Source: Brevundimonas sp. (GTDB lineage Bacteria > Pseudomonadota > Alphaproteobacteria > Caulobacterales > Caulobacteraceae). From it: a stretch of DNA of 6,564 bases. Location: contig NZ_JAVHLH010000163.1 of assembly GCF_031082345.1 (NCBI RefSeq), forward strand, positions 1 to 6,564, in the 5' to 3' direction. Within the stretch, counting starts at the first letter, position 1. The number at the start of each line of letters is the position of its first letter. Below are positions 1-5,499 of the stretch, in pieces. The notes beneath the pieces were generated by a model, which had not been told where the DNA came from, did no database searches, and worked only from the letters and a program-made list of their open reading frames with translations. Position numbers and translations under genes: made by a program.

Positions 1-687
1 GGCCGCGACCAGCTTGCTGAAGGCGGCGTCGATCAGTTCGCCGACCCCGCCGCACAGCACCACCTGTTCGCCGAACAGGTCGCTCTCGCACTCGGCGGCG
101 AAGGTGGTCTCGAGAATGCCCTTGCGGCCGCAGCCCAGAGCGGCCGCGTAGGACAGGCCGAGGGCGTGGGCCCCGCCCGAGGCGTCCTGATGCACGCCGA
201 ACAGGGCGAAGACCCCCTCCCCGGCTTCGTAGAGGTCGCGGATGCGCGGACCGATGCCCTTGGGCGAGGCGAGGATGACGTCGAGGTCGGGGCGCGGCTG
301 CACCAGGCCGAAGCGGACCGACAGGCCGTGGGCGAAGACCAGGGCGGCGCCGGGCTTCATCGCCGGGGCCAGTTCGTCGCGCCACAGGTCGCGATGGGCC
401 TCGTCCGAGACCATGACGGCGACGACGTCGGCGGAGGCGGCGGCCTCGCCGGCGCTCAGGACGGGAAAGCCGTCGGCCTCGGCCCTGGCGCGGGTGGCGG
501 AGGCGGCCTTCAGCCCGACGACGATGTCGGTCACGCCCGAGTCGCGCAGGTTCAGGGCGTGGGTGCGGCCCTGGCTGCCGTAGCCGATCACGGCGACGCG
601 CTTGCCGCGAATGATGGAGAGATCGCAGTCGCGGTCATGGAAGACGGGGAGCGGGGCGCCTAGGTTATCGGTCATGAGCACAGACAT
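1..687 (-). CDS. ilvC: Ketol-acid reductoisomerase (KARI), 3' end cut off by window edge
   Basis: Catalyses the NADPH-dependent isomerisation and reduction of acetolactate or acetohydroxybutyrate in valine, leucine and isoleucine synthesis; cytosolic, Mg2+-dependent. Numbered from the ATG at 675, the reading frame shows the Rossmann motif GYGSQG (31-36), the cofactor loop GLKAASAT (54-61), FAHG with the family's active-site His116, PKG with Lys139, and DLFGEQ with the metal ligands Asp199 and Glu203. About 225 residues of a family norm near 340 are present; the C-terminal knotted domain lies outside the window. Two starts are in frame: ATG at 675, and ATG at 687 (adds MSVL), which has GGAAGG four bases upstream and is preferred for that reason. 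Usual class I motifs PKGPGH and HYG read PKGIGP and RFG here, so this is a diverged member. The 5' end overlaps the divergent DUF924 start. Family assignment is secure; the exact start is not. Confidence 0.93.
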   Translation of the reverse strand, partial: MSVLMTDNLGAPLPVFHDRDCDLSIIRGKRVAVIGYGSQGRTHALNLRDSGVTDIVVGLKAASATRARAEADGFPVLSAGEAAASADVVAVMVSDEAHRDLWRDELAPAMKPGAALVFAHGLSVRFGLVQPRPDLDVILASPKGIGPRIRDLYEAGEGVFALFGVHQDASGGAHALGLSYAAALGCGRKGILETTFAAECESDLFGEQVVLCGGVGELIDAAFSKLVAA

Positions 688-1225
688 AACGCCTTCCGAC
701 GTCGTCGCCTTCTGGAAAGAGGCGGGGCCGAAAAAGTGGTTCGCCAAGGACGAGGCCTTCGACGCCGAATTCCGCCGCCGCTTCCATGACGCCCATGTCG
801 CCGCGGCCCGGCGCGAGCTGGACGACTGGGCCGCGACGGCCGCGGGGTCGCTGGCGCTGCTGATCCTGCTGGACCAGTTCCCGAGGAACAGCTTCCGCGG
901 CACGGCGCACGCCTTCGCCACCGATCCGCTGGCGCGGATGTTCGCGAACCGGGCGCTCGAGGCGGGGCACGATCTGGAGACCGAGGGCGACATCCGCCGG
1001 TTCTTCTATCTGCCGCTGCAGCATTCGGAGGACACGGCCGATCAGGACCGGCAGGTGGCGCTGTTCCAGACCCGGATGGAGCGCGCGCCGGACGACCGCT
1101 GGGCCGAGCATCACCAAGGGATCATCGCCCGCTTCGGCCGCTTTCCGCATCGCAACCGGGCGCTGGGGCGGGAGACGACGGCGGAAGAGCAGGCGTTTCT
1201 GGAGGCCGACGGCTTCCGGGGGTGA
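674..1225 (+). CDS. DUF924 family protein
   Basis: A 183-residue protein of the DUF924 family, widespread in proteobacteria, with a predicted all-helical TPR-like fold and no established biochemical role. Conserved stretches are visible: AFWKEAGPKKWFAKD near the N-terminus (12-26), LDQFPRNSFRGTAHAFATD (66-84), FYLPLQHSE (111-119) and RFGRFPHRN (153-161). Length fits the family. The ATG at 674 was chosen over an in-frame ATG at 602 because family similarity begins just after it and the 602-673 stretch is ilvC antisense sequence. The ribosome binding site is weak (TAGG at about -10). The start codon shares the bases CATG with a possible ilvC start on the other strand, so its promoter must lie inside the ilvC coding region. 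The 3' end overlaps the convergent minus-strand gene by 104 bp. Confidence 0.9.
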   Translation: MSTDITPSDVVAFWKEAGPKKWFAKDEAFDAEFRRRFHDAHVAAARRELDDWAATAAGSLALLILLDQFPRNSFRGTAHAFATDPLARMFANRALEAGHDLETEGDIRRFFYLPLQHSEDTADQDRQVALFQTRMERAPDDRWAEHHQGIIARFGRFPHRNRALGRETTAEEQAFLEADGFRG

Positions 1226-1682
1226 CGGTAGACCCCGGGGCGGAAAAAACAGGGTCGATCCCGTCTACCTCGTCTACCTCGTCGTCCCCCAATTCCCGGC
1301 GCAGGGCGGCCTCCTGAACAGCGGCCTCGTCGAGGCGGAAATGGATTCTCAACCAGGCGGCCGCCTCGGCGGCGCGGCCGTTGACGATGGCTTCGCGCAG
1401 ATGGATGGCCGCCAGTTCAGCGAGATCGAAATAGTCGGCCTCGTGGATGTCGCCGTCGAGTTCGATCGGGCCGGACGGCATCGGCGCCGGCTGGTCGATC
1501 CGACGCCAGCCGCCAGTCGCCGCGCGCTTGCGGAAGGCGGCGAGGCCGAGGCCGTAGCGGGCGCAGACGGCCGGGCCGCTGAGACCCGCGAGATAGTCGT
1601 CGCGGGCGCGCTCCCAGGTTTCCGGCGGATGGATGCGGTGGCCGGGGCGGGGCGGCTCGTCCGGTTCGGGCAGGTCTGTCAT
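1122..1682 (-). CDS. Hypothetical protein with helix-turn-helix-like N-terminus
   Basis: A 186-residue protein I cannot name. Residues 21-61 (PPETWERARDDYLAG, then VCARYGLGLAAFRKRA and GGWRR) look like a homeodomain-type helix-turn-helix of the kind seen in small terminase-like or recombinase-like DNA-binding proteins. Residues 80-131 form a second, amphipathic helical region rich in Ala, Leu and Glu. Next come an acidic stretch (DDEVDEVDGID, 133-143) and a Pro/Ser-rich, probably disordered tail. The start is well supported by GGAGGG five bases or so upstream of the ATG at 1682. A TACAAT hexamer at 1712-1707 could be a -10 element, but I see no good -35. The last 34 codons are antisense to the DUF924 gene; the tail shows no conserved look, so it may be fortuitous read-through of the frame. 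A DNA-binding role is inference only. Confidence 0.72.
   Translation of the reverse strand: MTDLPEPDEPPRPGHRIHPPETWERARDDYLAGLSGPAVCARYGLGLAAFRKRAATGGWRRIDQPAPMPSGPIELDGDIHEADYFDLAELAAIHLREAIVNGRAAEAAAWLRIHFRLDEAAVQEAALRRELGDDEVDEVDGIDPVFSAPGSTVTPGSRRPPETPALPPSSPAPAPGCDAESGRSGR
1262..1279. repeat. 9-bp tandem duplication within the HTH-like gene
   Basis: CGTCTACCT occurs twice in direct tandem. On the minus strand it encodes the repeated tripeptide EVD-EVD in the acidic stretch of the hypothetical protein, so a copy change would keep the frame. Confidence 0.6.
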
Positions 1683-1844
1683 GGGTCCCTCCAGATGAAG
1701 AGACGGATTGTACGGGCGCGGCTTCCTATGGCGCGTTCAGGACGCTGGCCGGGAGGTGATGTTTCGGGAAAACAGGGAGTTGAGGGGTGAGAGTGTGAGG
1801 ACCGGGCGCGGATTTGCAGCGCAGCAATTCCTCTTCCTTCTCCC
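1683..1844. other. Intergenic stretch, no gene seen
   Basis: These 162 bases separate the start of the helix-turn-helix-like gene from the end of the tetR-type gene, both on the minus strand. The right part has a short near-palindrome, TTGCAGCGCAGCAA, around 1814-1827, followed on the plus strand by a pyrimidine-rich run. It is too short a stem for me to call a terminator. The left part must carry the promoter of the minus-strand gene that begins at 1682. Confidence 0.5.
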
Positions 1845-2495
1845 CTACGCCCCCAGAAACACCGTGCGCACGAAGGTGCGGTAGGCGAGGATCTGGTCTT
1901 CGAGCAGGCGCGGCCGGCCCAGGGCCTTGGCGATGACGATGCTGCCGTCGACGATGGTCAGCAGCATGTCGGCGAGGGCCTCGAGGTCGACCTCGACCCG
2001 CGGCGGGTGGACGAGGGCGATCGCCTCGATCCGCGCGCGGAACTGGGCCCGCCAGACTTCGGTGACCTCGGTCAGGATGGCGCGCACGCGGGCGTCGAAC
2101 TGCTGGTCCTGGTAGACGAAGGTGGCGACGAGACAGCCGGGCCGCTCGGCCTGCATGTCGGCCATGGCCTCGGCCAGCAGCTTCAGCCCGACGAGGAAGG
2201 CGTGGAGCGGATCGTCGCTGAGCTCGTCGGCGCGGCGGAACAGGTCGTCGAAAATGCCCAGGTCGCGGTCGCGGAAGCGCTCGATCAGGGCGAGGGCGAG
2301 GTCGTTCTTGTCGCGGAAATGATAGAAGAAGCCGCTCTTGGTGATGCCTGCCTCGAACAGGATCTCGTCGATCGAGGTGGCGGCGAAGCCCTTGGCCAGC
2401 ACCGAGGCCTCGGCCACGTCCATGATGCGGTCGCGGGTCTGTTCGCCCCGGGAGACGCGGATCTGGGGTCTTTCGCGGAGAAGGGACTGCACCAT
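1845..2495 (-). CDS. TetR/AcrR-family transcriptional regulator
   Basis: A 216-residue one-component repressor-type regulator. The N-terminal DNA-binding domain spans roughly residues 18-65: RGEQTRDRIMDVAEA is helix 1, GFAATSIDEILFEAGITKSGFFYHFRDKNDL carries the helix-turn-helix and the family's hallmark YHF. The rest is a helical ligand-binding and dimer domain (about 75-216), including GCLVATFVYQD at 120-130, a pattern seen in many TetR proteins sensing hydrophobic or electrophilic small molecules. The ATG at 2495 is preferred over the in-frame ATG at 2513 because the extra codons, AGG AAA, look like a Shine-Dalgarno sequence for the downstream ATG. The in-frame extension up to 2639 has no family similarity. 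The gene is divergent from the hydroxylase gene at 2681, which is its likely target, with autoregulation probable. The ligand cannot be read from sequence. Confidence 0.92.
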   Translation of the reverse strand: MVQSLLRERPQIRVSRGEQTRDRIMDVAEASVLAKGFAATSIDEILFEAGITKSGFFYHFRDKNDLALALIERFRDRDLGIFDDLFRRADELSDDPLHAFLVGLKLLAEAMADMQAERPGCLVATFVYQDQQFDARVRAILTEVTEVWRAQFRARIEAIALVHPPRVEVDLEALADMLLTIVDGSIVIAKALGRPRLLEDQILAYRTFVRTVFLGA

Positions 2496-2680
2496 GAGTG
2501 CGGTTTTCCTCATTTCGGCCACATGACCGGGCCGCGAAACGGGCCTGTTCTGATCAGATGGCGTTGAAACTGCGTGGGAAATACGCCCCGACGGCTCACT
2601 GGACCATGCGACGGCTAACCGTGCGCGGCGGCGCCTCATATCACTTCAGCCTCCCCGTTTCGCCCTTCCGGAGGTTAAGA
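2496..2680. promoter_or_regulatory. Divergent regulatory region between tetR-type and hydroxylase genes
   Basis: This 185-bp region must hold both divergent promoters and probably the repressor's operator. The best palindromic candidates are ACGGCTAACCGT at 2611-2622 (arms ACGG/CCGT, TA centre) and CTGATCAG at 2550-2557. GACGGCT also occurs twice, starting at 2590 and 2610, 20 bp apart, i.e. on the same helix face. A TTGAAA at 2564-2569 resembles a -35 hexamer on the plus strand but lacks a clear -10 at normal spacing. The role as operator is inferred from gene layout; no specific site is proven. Confidence 0.5.
2670..2674 (+). promoter_or_regulatory. Strong Shine-Dalgarno for the hydroxylase gene
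   Basis: GGAGG with a six-base spacer before the ATG at 2681. It decides the start against the longer in-frame reading that begins at 2498 and overlaps the tetR-type gene. Confidence 0.8.
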
Positions 2681-3403
2681 ATGATCAATGTTGTAACCGT
2701 TTCCATCACGGCGATGTTCGTCGGTTTCATCCTGCTGGACACCGTCTGGCGGCCCCGCGACTATCCCGCGAGCCCGGCCTGGCGATTGCGCGGGCTGGCG
2801 GCGTTCGCCGTCTCCATGGCCGTGGCCCTGTTCGCCCCGTTGATCTGGGACGCCTTCCTGGCCGAGCATCGGCTGATCGATCTCACCGGAACGCCGCTGT
2901 GGCTCCAGCTCGGGATCGGCTTCGTGCTGTTCCAGCTGACCATGTACCTGTGGCATCGGACCCTGCACGGGGTCGATTTCCTGTGGCGGCATCTGCACCA
3001 GACCCACCACTCGGCCGAGCGGATCGACGTGTACGGGGCCTTCTGGTTCCACCCGCTCGACATGATCGCCTTCACCCTGCAGGGCAGCCTGGCGCTGGTG
3101 TGGATCGTCGGCCTGTCGGTCGAGGCGGTGATCCCGATCGTGCTGGTCAACAGCTTCATGACCATGTTCACCCACGCCAATGTGCGCACCCCGCGCTGGC
3201 TGGGCTGGTTCATCGCCCGGCCGGAGATGCACGCCGCGCATCACGAGCGGGGCGTGCACCGGTCGAACTATTGCGACCTGCCGCTGATCGACATGATCTT
3301 CGGCACCTGGGACAACCCGAAGACCGCGCCGAAGCAGGCGGGGTTCTACGACGGGGCCTCGGCCGAGCTGGGGGCGCTGCTGGTGGGCAAGAAGCTGGTC
3401 TGA
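2681..3403 (+). CDS. Sterol desaturase / fatty acid hydroxylase superfamily membrane protein
   Basis: A 240-residue integral membrane protein of the fatty acid hydroxylase superfamily (PF04116 type), which uses a di-iron centre bound by clustered histidines to hydroxylate or desaturate lipid substrates. The histidine boxes are intact: HRTLH (92-96), HQTHH (106-110) and HAAHH (184-188), with further conserved His at 124 and 165 and the typical HRSNY (193-197) before the C-terminus. Hydrophobic segments at about 4-22, 38-58, 74-91 and 128-163 fit a four-pass topology with the His boxes on the cytoplasmic side. The start is clear: GGAGG lies six bases before the ATG at 2681, and the 61-codon frame extension upstream is noncoding. 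It is divergent from, and probably repressed by, the TetR-type regulator. The lipid substrate (sterol, hopanoid, carotenoid or fatty acid) cannot be told. Confidence 0.93.
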   Translation: MINVVTVSITAMFVGFILLDTVWRPRDYPASPAWRLRGLAAFAVSMAVALFAPLIWDAFLAEHRLIDLTGTPLWLQLGIGFVLFQLTMYLWHRTLHGVDFLWRHLHQTHHSAERIDVYGAFWFHPLDMIAFTLQGSLALVWIVGLSVEAVIPIVLVNSFMTMFTHANVRTPRWLGWFIARPEMHAAHHERGVHRSNYCDLPLIDMIFGTWDNPKTAPKQAGFYDGASAELGALLVGKKLV

Positions 3404-3412
3404 GGAATGTGT

Positions 3413-3555
3413 CCTTCTCCCCTCCGGGGGAGAAGGTGGGCGGCGCAGCCGCTCGGATGAGGGGGATGTCTGACGCCAGCCGGCAACCGTCCAGCTGGAG
3501 CCGACTTACCCCTCATCCGGCCCTCCGGGCCACCTTCTCCCCCAAGGGGAGAAGG
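3413..3555. repeat. Nested inverted repeat (dispersed palindromic element)
   Basis: Two arms of about 50 bp face each other: 3413-3464 and 3509-3555, separated by 44 bp of unrelated sequence. Each arm holds an outer hairpin and an inner hairpin. Outer stems: 3413-3422 with 3427-3436 (CCTTCTCCCC, loop TCCG, perfect 10 bp) and 3533-3542 with 3546-3555 (same stem, loop CAA). Inner hairpins differ in sequence yet both pair: GCGGC/GCCGC near 3440-3453 in the left arm and GCCC/GGGC near 3519-3530 in the right. The distal ends match again (CGGATGAGGGG and its complement). Similar CCTTCTCCCC-type palindromes are scattered through many alphaproteobacterial genomes. Lying just after the hydroxylase stop codon, it may also stop transcription or stabilise mRNA ends, but no T-tract follows. 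Reading frames across it are artefacts. Confidence 0.85.
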
Positions 3556-3662
3556 ATGATCCACAGCCGGCCCGGTTATCGCTGGCAATCACCCACAACC
3601 ACGGTTTGGACGGTGTCGTTCGCGTTGGACGCGCGGGGTGATTCGGGGGTCAACTCCCACCC
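3556..3662 (+). promoter_or_regulatory. Upstream region of thyA with possible DnaA and CcrM sites
   Basis: The 107 bases between the repeat and thyA should carry the thyA promoter. TGATCCACA at 3557-3565 equals the Caulobacter G-box form of the DnaA box, and GATTC at 3640-3644 is a GANTC site, the CcrM methylation target in Caulobacterales. AATCACCC (3587-3594) and GGGTGATT (3636-3643) form an 8-bp inverted repeat. TTGGAC occurs at about 3605 and 3625, but I cannot find a matching -10. All functional readings are inference from motif identity. Confidence 0.4.
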
Positions 3663-4517
3663 ATGAACGCCGTCGCCCTCGCAGAGCTGGAAGCCCGCAC
3701 GGGCGCCGTCGCGGCCGATCATCCGGAGTGGCAGTATCTAAACCTGCTGCGCGACATCCTCGACAACGGGGCGGTGCGCGACGACCGGACGGGGACCGGG
3801 ACGCGGGGCGTGTTCGGGCGGCAGATGCGGTTCGACCTGTCGAAGGGCTTTCCGGTCCTGACGACCAAGAAGCTGCATCTGCGCTCGATCATCGTCGAGC
3901 TGCTGTGGTTCCTGCGCGGCGAGACCAATATCGGCTGGCTGAAGGACAACGGCGTTTCGATCTGGAACGAATGGGCCGACGCCGAGGGCGAGCTGGGGCC
4001 GGTCTACGGCAAGCAGTGGCGCTCGTGGGCGGCGCCGGACGGGCGGGTGATCGACCAGATCGAAAAGCTGATCGTCGGGCTGAAGACCAATCCGAACGGG
4101 CGCCGGCACATCGTCTCGGCCTGGAACCCGGCCGATGTCGACGACATGGCCCTGCCGCCGTGCCACTGCCTGTTCCAGTTCTTCGTCGCCGACGGCAGGC
4201 TGAGCTGCCAGCTGTACCAGCGGTCGGCGGATGTGTTCCTGGGGGTGCCGTTCAACATCGCCTCCTATGCCCTGCTGACCATGATGGTGGCGCAGGTGGT
4301 CGGGCTGGAGCCGGGCGAGTTCGTGCACACCTTCGGCGACGCCCACCTGTATCTGAACCACGTCGAACAGGCGGAGACCCAGCTGGCGCGCGAGCCGCTG
4401 GCGCTGCCGACGATGACGATCACGCCGCGGGACGACCTGTTCGCCTATACGCTCGAGGACTTCGTGCTCGAGGGGTATGAGCCGTGGCCGCATATCAAGG
4501 CGCCGGTGGCGGTCTGA
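3663..4517 (+). CDS. thyA: Thymidylate synthase
   Basis: Converts dUMP and 5,10-methylene-tetrahydrofolate to dTMP and dihydrofolate; cytosolic homodimer. The 284-residue protein shows the phosphate-binding DRTGTGT (41-47), the FPVLTTKK region (63-70), [11 protein letters not shown] (79-89), the active-site [11 protein letters not shown] with catalytic Cys167, the [18 protein letters not shown] block (186-203) and the closing [12 protein letters not shown] (222-233). It is about 20 residues longer than the E. coli enzyme, all at the N-terminus ([14 protein letters not shown]...). The ATG at 3663 is the only good start before the conserved core, because TGA lies in frame at 3639. The Shine-Dalgarno is poor (a G-run about 14 bases upstream). 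It heads a cluster with a MazG-like gene and folA, and is separated from them by a 150-bp palindromic element. Confidence 0.98.
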   Translation: MNAVALAELEARTGAVAADHPEWQYLNLLRDILDNGAVRDDRTGTGTRGVFGRQMRFDLSKGFPVLTTKKLHLRSIIVELLWFLRGETNIGWLKDNGVSIWNEWADAEGELGPVYGKQWRSWAAPDGRVIDQIEKLIVGLKTNPNGRRHIVSAWNPADVDDMALPPCHCLFQFFVADGRLSCQLYQRSADVFLGVPFNIASYALLTMMVAQVVGLEPGEFVHTFGDAHLYLNHVEQAETQLAREPLALPTMTITPRDDLFAYTLEDFVLEGYEPWPHIKAPVAV

Positions 4518-4523
4518 TGCTTA

Positions 4524-4673
4524 CTTTCGTCATTCCGGGGCGCTCGTCAGAGCGACCCCGGAACCCGGCGGCGCGCGAGAGCGCGAAACTGTCGGGAGCG
4601 CCGGAGCGTCGACAGGTCGCCTTCGGCGCCGCCCGGTCCCGGGGTTCGCTGCGCGCCCCCGGGATGACGAAAG
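4524..4673. repeat. 150-bp multi-hairpin inverted repeat inside the thyA-folA cluster
   Basis: The ends are a perfect 10-bp inverted repeat: CTTTCGTCAT at 4524-4533 and ATGACGAAAG at 4664-4673. The similarity continues inward as imperfect arms of about 50 bp (4524-4574 against 4623-4673). The left arm folds by itself: TTCCGGGG-CGCTC (4533-4545), loop GTCA, and GAGCG-A-CCCCGGAA (4550-4563), a 13-bp stem with one bulged A. The right arm folds as TCCCGGGG (4637-4644) with CCCCGGGA (4657-4664). Between them are CTGTCG (4589-4594) with CGACAG (4610-4615) and CGCC-TTC-GGCG (4618-4628). No gene is inside. The style matches dispersed CGTCAT-CCCGGGG palindromes of alphaproteobacteria, and I infer it is a non-autonomous repeat. 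It starts seven bases after the thyA stop and ends at the ribosome binding site of the next gene. Confidence 0.85.
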
Positions 4674-4677
4674 GAAA
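4672..4677 (+). promoter_or_regulatory. Shine-Dalgarno for a TTG-started gene, overlapping the repeat end
   Basis: AGGAAA lies just before the TTG at 4683 (AGGA ends seven bases upstream), and its first two bases are the last two of the 150-bp inverted repeat. No ATG or GTG start fits the MazG-like frame here: the GTG at 4678 runs straight into TGA. Confidence 0.6.
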
Positions 4678-4682
4678 GTGAT

Positions 4683-4982
4683 TTGAACCTCTCCGACCTG
4701 TCCACCGCCGTCCTGCGCATCTCCGACATCTATGCGGCCGAGCACGGCATCGAGCGGTCCGGCGACTGGGCCCTGCTGAAGGTGCAGGAGGAGCTGGGCG
4801 AGCTGACGGCCGAGCATCTGCGGATGAGCGGGCGGGCGCGGGGCTCGGCCGACGCCGGCAAGCTGGGCGACGAGGCGGCGGACGTGCTGGGGATGCTGCT
4901 GATCTATTGCGACCGGGCCGGGATCGATATCGAACAGGCCATGCAGCGGAAATGGCTGCACTGGCTGGAGAAGACCGCGTGA
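4683..4982 (+). CDS. MazG-like nucleotide pyrophosphohydrolase
   Basis: A 99-residue all-alpha NTP pyrophosphohydrolase of the MazG/dUTPase-like superfamily, expected to cleave a (deoxy)nucleoside triphosphate to the monophosphate and PPi with Mg2+. The metal-binding pattern is visible: EELGE (36-40) followed by DEAAD (63-67), i.e. the EExxE...ExxD signature on two helices, which fits a single-domain minimal member. Translation starts at TTG, supported by AGGAAA upstream. The gene lies between thyA and folA, and its stop overlaps the folA GTG by four bases (GTGA). From this context I infer a substrate connected to thymidylate supply, such as dUTP or dCTP, or a house-cleaning role on damaged dNTPs; the sequence alone does not fix the substrate. 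The upstream 150-bp repeat may modulate its translation. Confidence 0.85.
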   Translation: MNLSDLSTAVLRISDIYAAEHGIERSGDWALLKVQEELGELTAEHLRMSGRARGSADAGKLGDEAADVLGMLLIYCDRAGIDIEQAMQRKWLHWLEKTA

Positions 4983-5497
4983 GCGCCCTGCCCCACATCG
5001 CCCTCGTCGTCGCCCGGGCCCGCAACGGGGTGATCGGGCGCGACGGCGACCTGCCGTGGCGGCTGCGCAGCGACCTGCAGCGGTTCAAGGCGGTGACCAT
5101 CGGCAAGCCCTGCATCATGGGACGGCGGACGTGGGAGAGCCTGCCGCTGAAGCCGCTGCCGGGGCGGCTGAACCTGGTGCTGTCGCGCGATGAGTCGTTC
5201 GAGGCGAAGGGGGCGGTGATCTGCACCACCCTGGACGAGGCCGTGGAGATCGCGCGCGAGACGGCGATGGACGACGGGGTCGACGAGGTCTGCGTCATCG
5301 GCGGGACGGCCCTGTTCGCGGCGGCCCTGCCGCGGGCGAAGCGGCTGTATCTGACCGAGGTCGAGGCCGAGCCGGAAGGGGACGCGCTGTTTCCGGCCTT
5401 CGACGAGGGGGCGTGGGTCGAGGTCTCGTCGGAGGCGGTTGCGGCGGGCGAGAAGGACGACCACGATTTCGTCTTCCGCGTGCTGGAAAGGAAATGA
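4979..5497 (+). CDS. folA: Dihydrofolate reductase
   Basis: Reduces dihydrofolate to tetrahydrofolate with NADPH, recycling the product of ThyA; the target of trimethoprim. The 172-residue protein has the family order: IALVVARARNGVIGRDGDLPWRL (7-29) with the Met20-type loop, the catalytic acid Asp32 in RSDLQRFK, GKPCIMGRRTWESLP with the NADPH-binding RRT, PLPGRLNLVLSR, the VIGGTALF cofactor motif and a closing DHDFVFRVLERK that matches E. coli. Length is close to the chromosomal norm (159 in E. coli). The start is GTG at 4979, overlapping the preceding stop, with GGAG eight bases upstream; an ATG at 4907 in the same frame lies within the MazG-like gene and adds no family sequence. Translational coupling to the upstream gene is likely. 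Confidence 0.97.
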   Translation: MSALPHIALVVARARNGVIGRDGDLPWRLRSDLQRFKAVTIGKPCIMGRRTWESLPLKPLPGRLNLVLSRDESFEAKGAVICTTLDEAVEIARETAMDDGVDEVCVIGGTALFAAALPRAKRLYLTEVEAEPEGDALFPAFDEGAWVEVSSEAVAAGEKDDHDFVFRVLERK

Positions 5498-5499
5498 CC

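Noticed and set aside
166..663. Long plus-strand frames over the ilvC region
   Set aside because: Gly/Asp-rich shadow translations caused by high GC at third codon positions; the minus-strand frame is clear KARI.
1812..1830. Near-palindrome TTGCAGCGCAGCAA downstream of the tetR-type gene as a terminator
   Set aside because: Four-base outer stem only and no U-tract on the minus-strand transcript.
2007..2567. 186-codon plus-strand frame opposite the tetR-type gene
   Set aside because: Antisense shadow; the minus strand encodes an intact TetR-family protein.
3346..3588. Open frame of 80 codons on the minus strand with PSPLGGEGG-like sequence
   Set aside because: It is the translation of the palindromic element at 3413-3555 plus the hydroxylase 3' end; such frames are a common false gene over this kind of repeat.
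2899..3666. 255-codon plus-strand frame over the hydroxylase gene and the repeat
   Set aside because: Arg/Ala/Gly-rich shadow in another frame that crosses the hydroxylase stop and the repeat.
3413..4673. The two palindromic elements as ends of one mobile element carrying thyA
   Set aside because: Their sequences are unrelated to each other, no transposase or target duplication is seen, and the enclosed gene is an ordinary housekeeping gene.
4477..4729. Several short frames on both strands between thyA and the MazG-like gene
   Set aside because: They read through the 150-bp hairpin element, lack their own ribosome sites and resemble no family.
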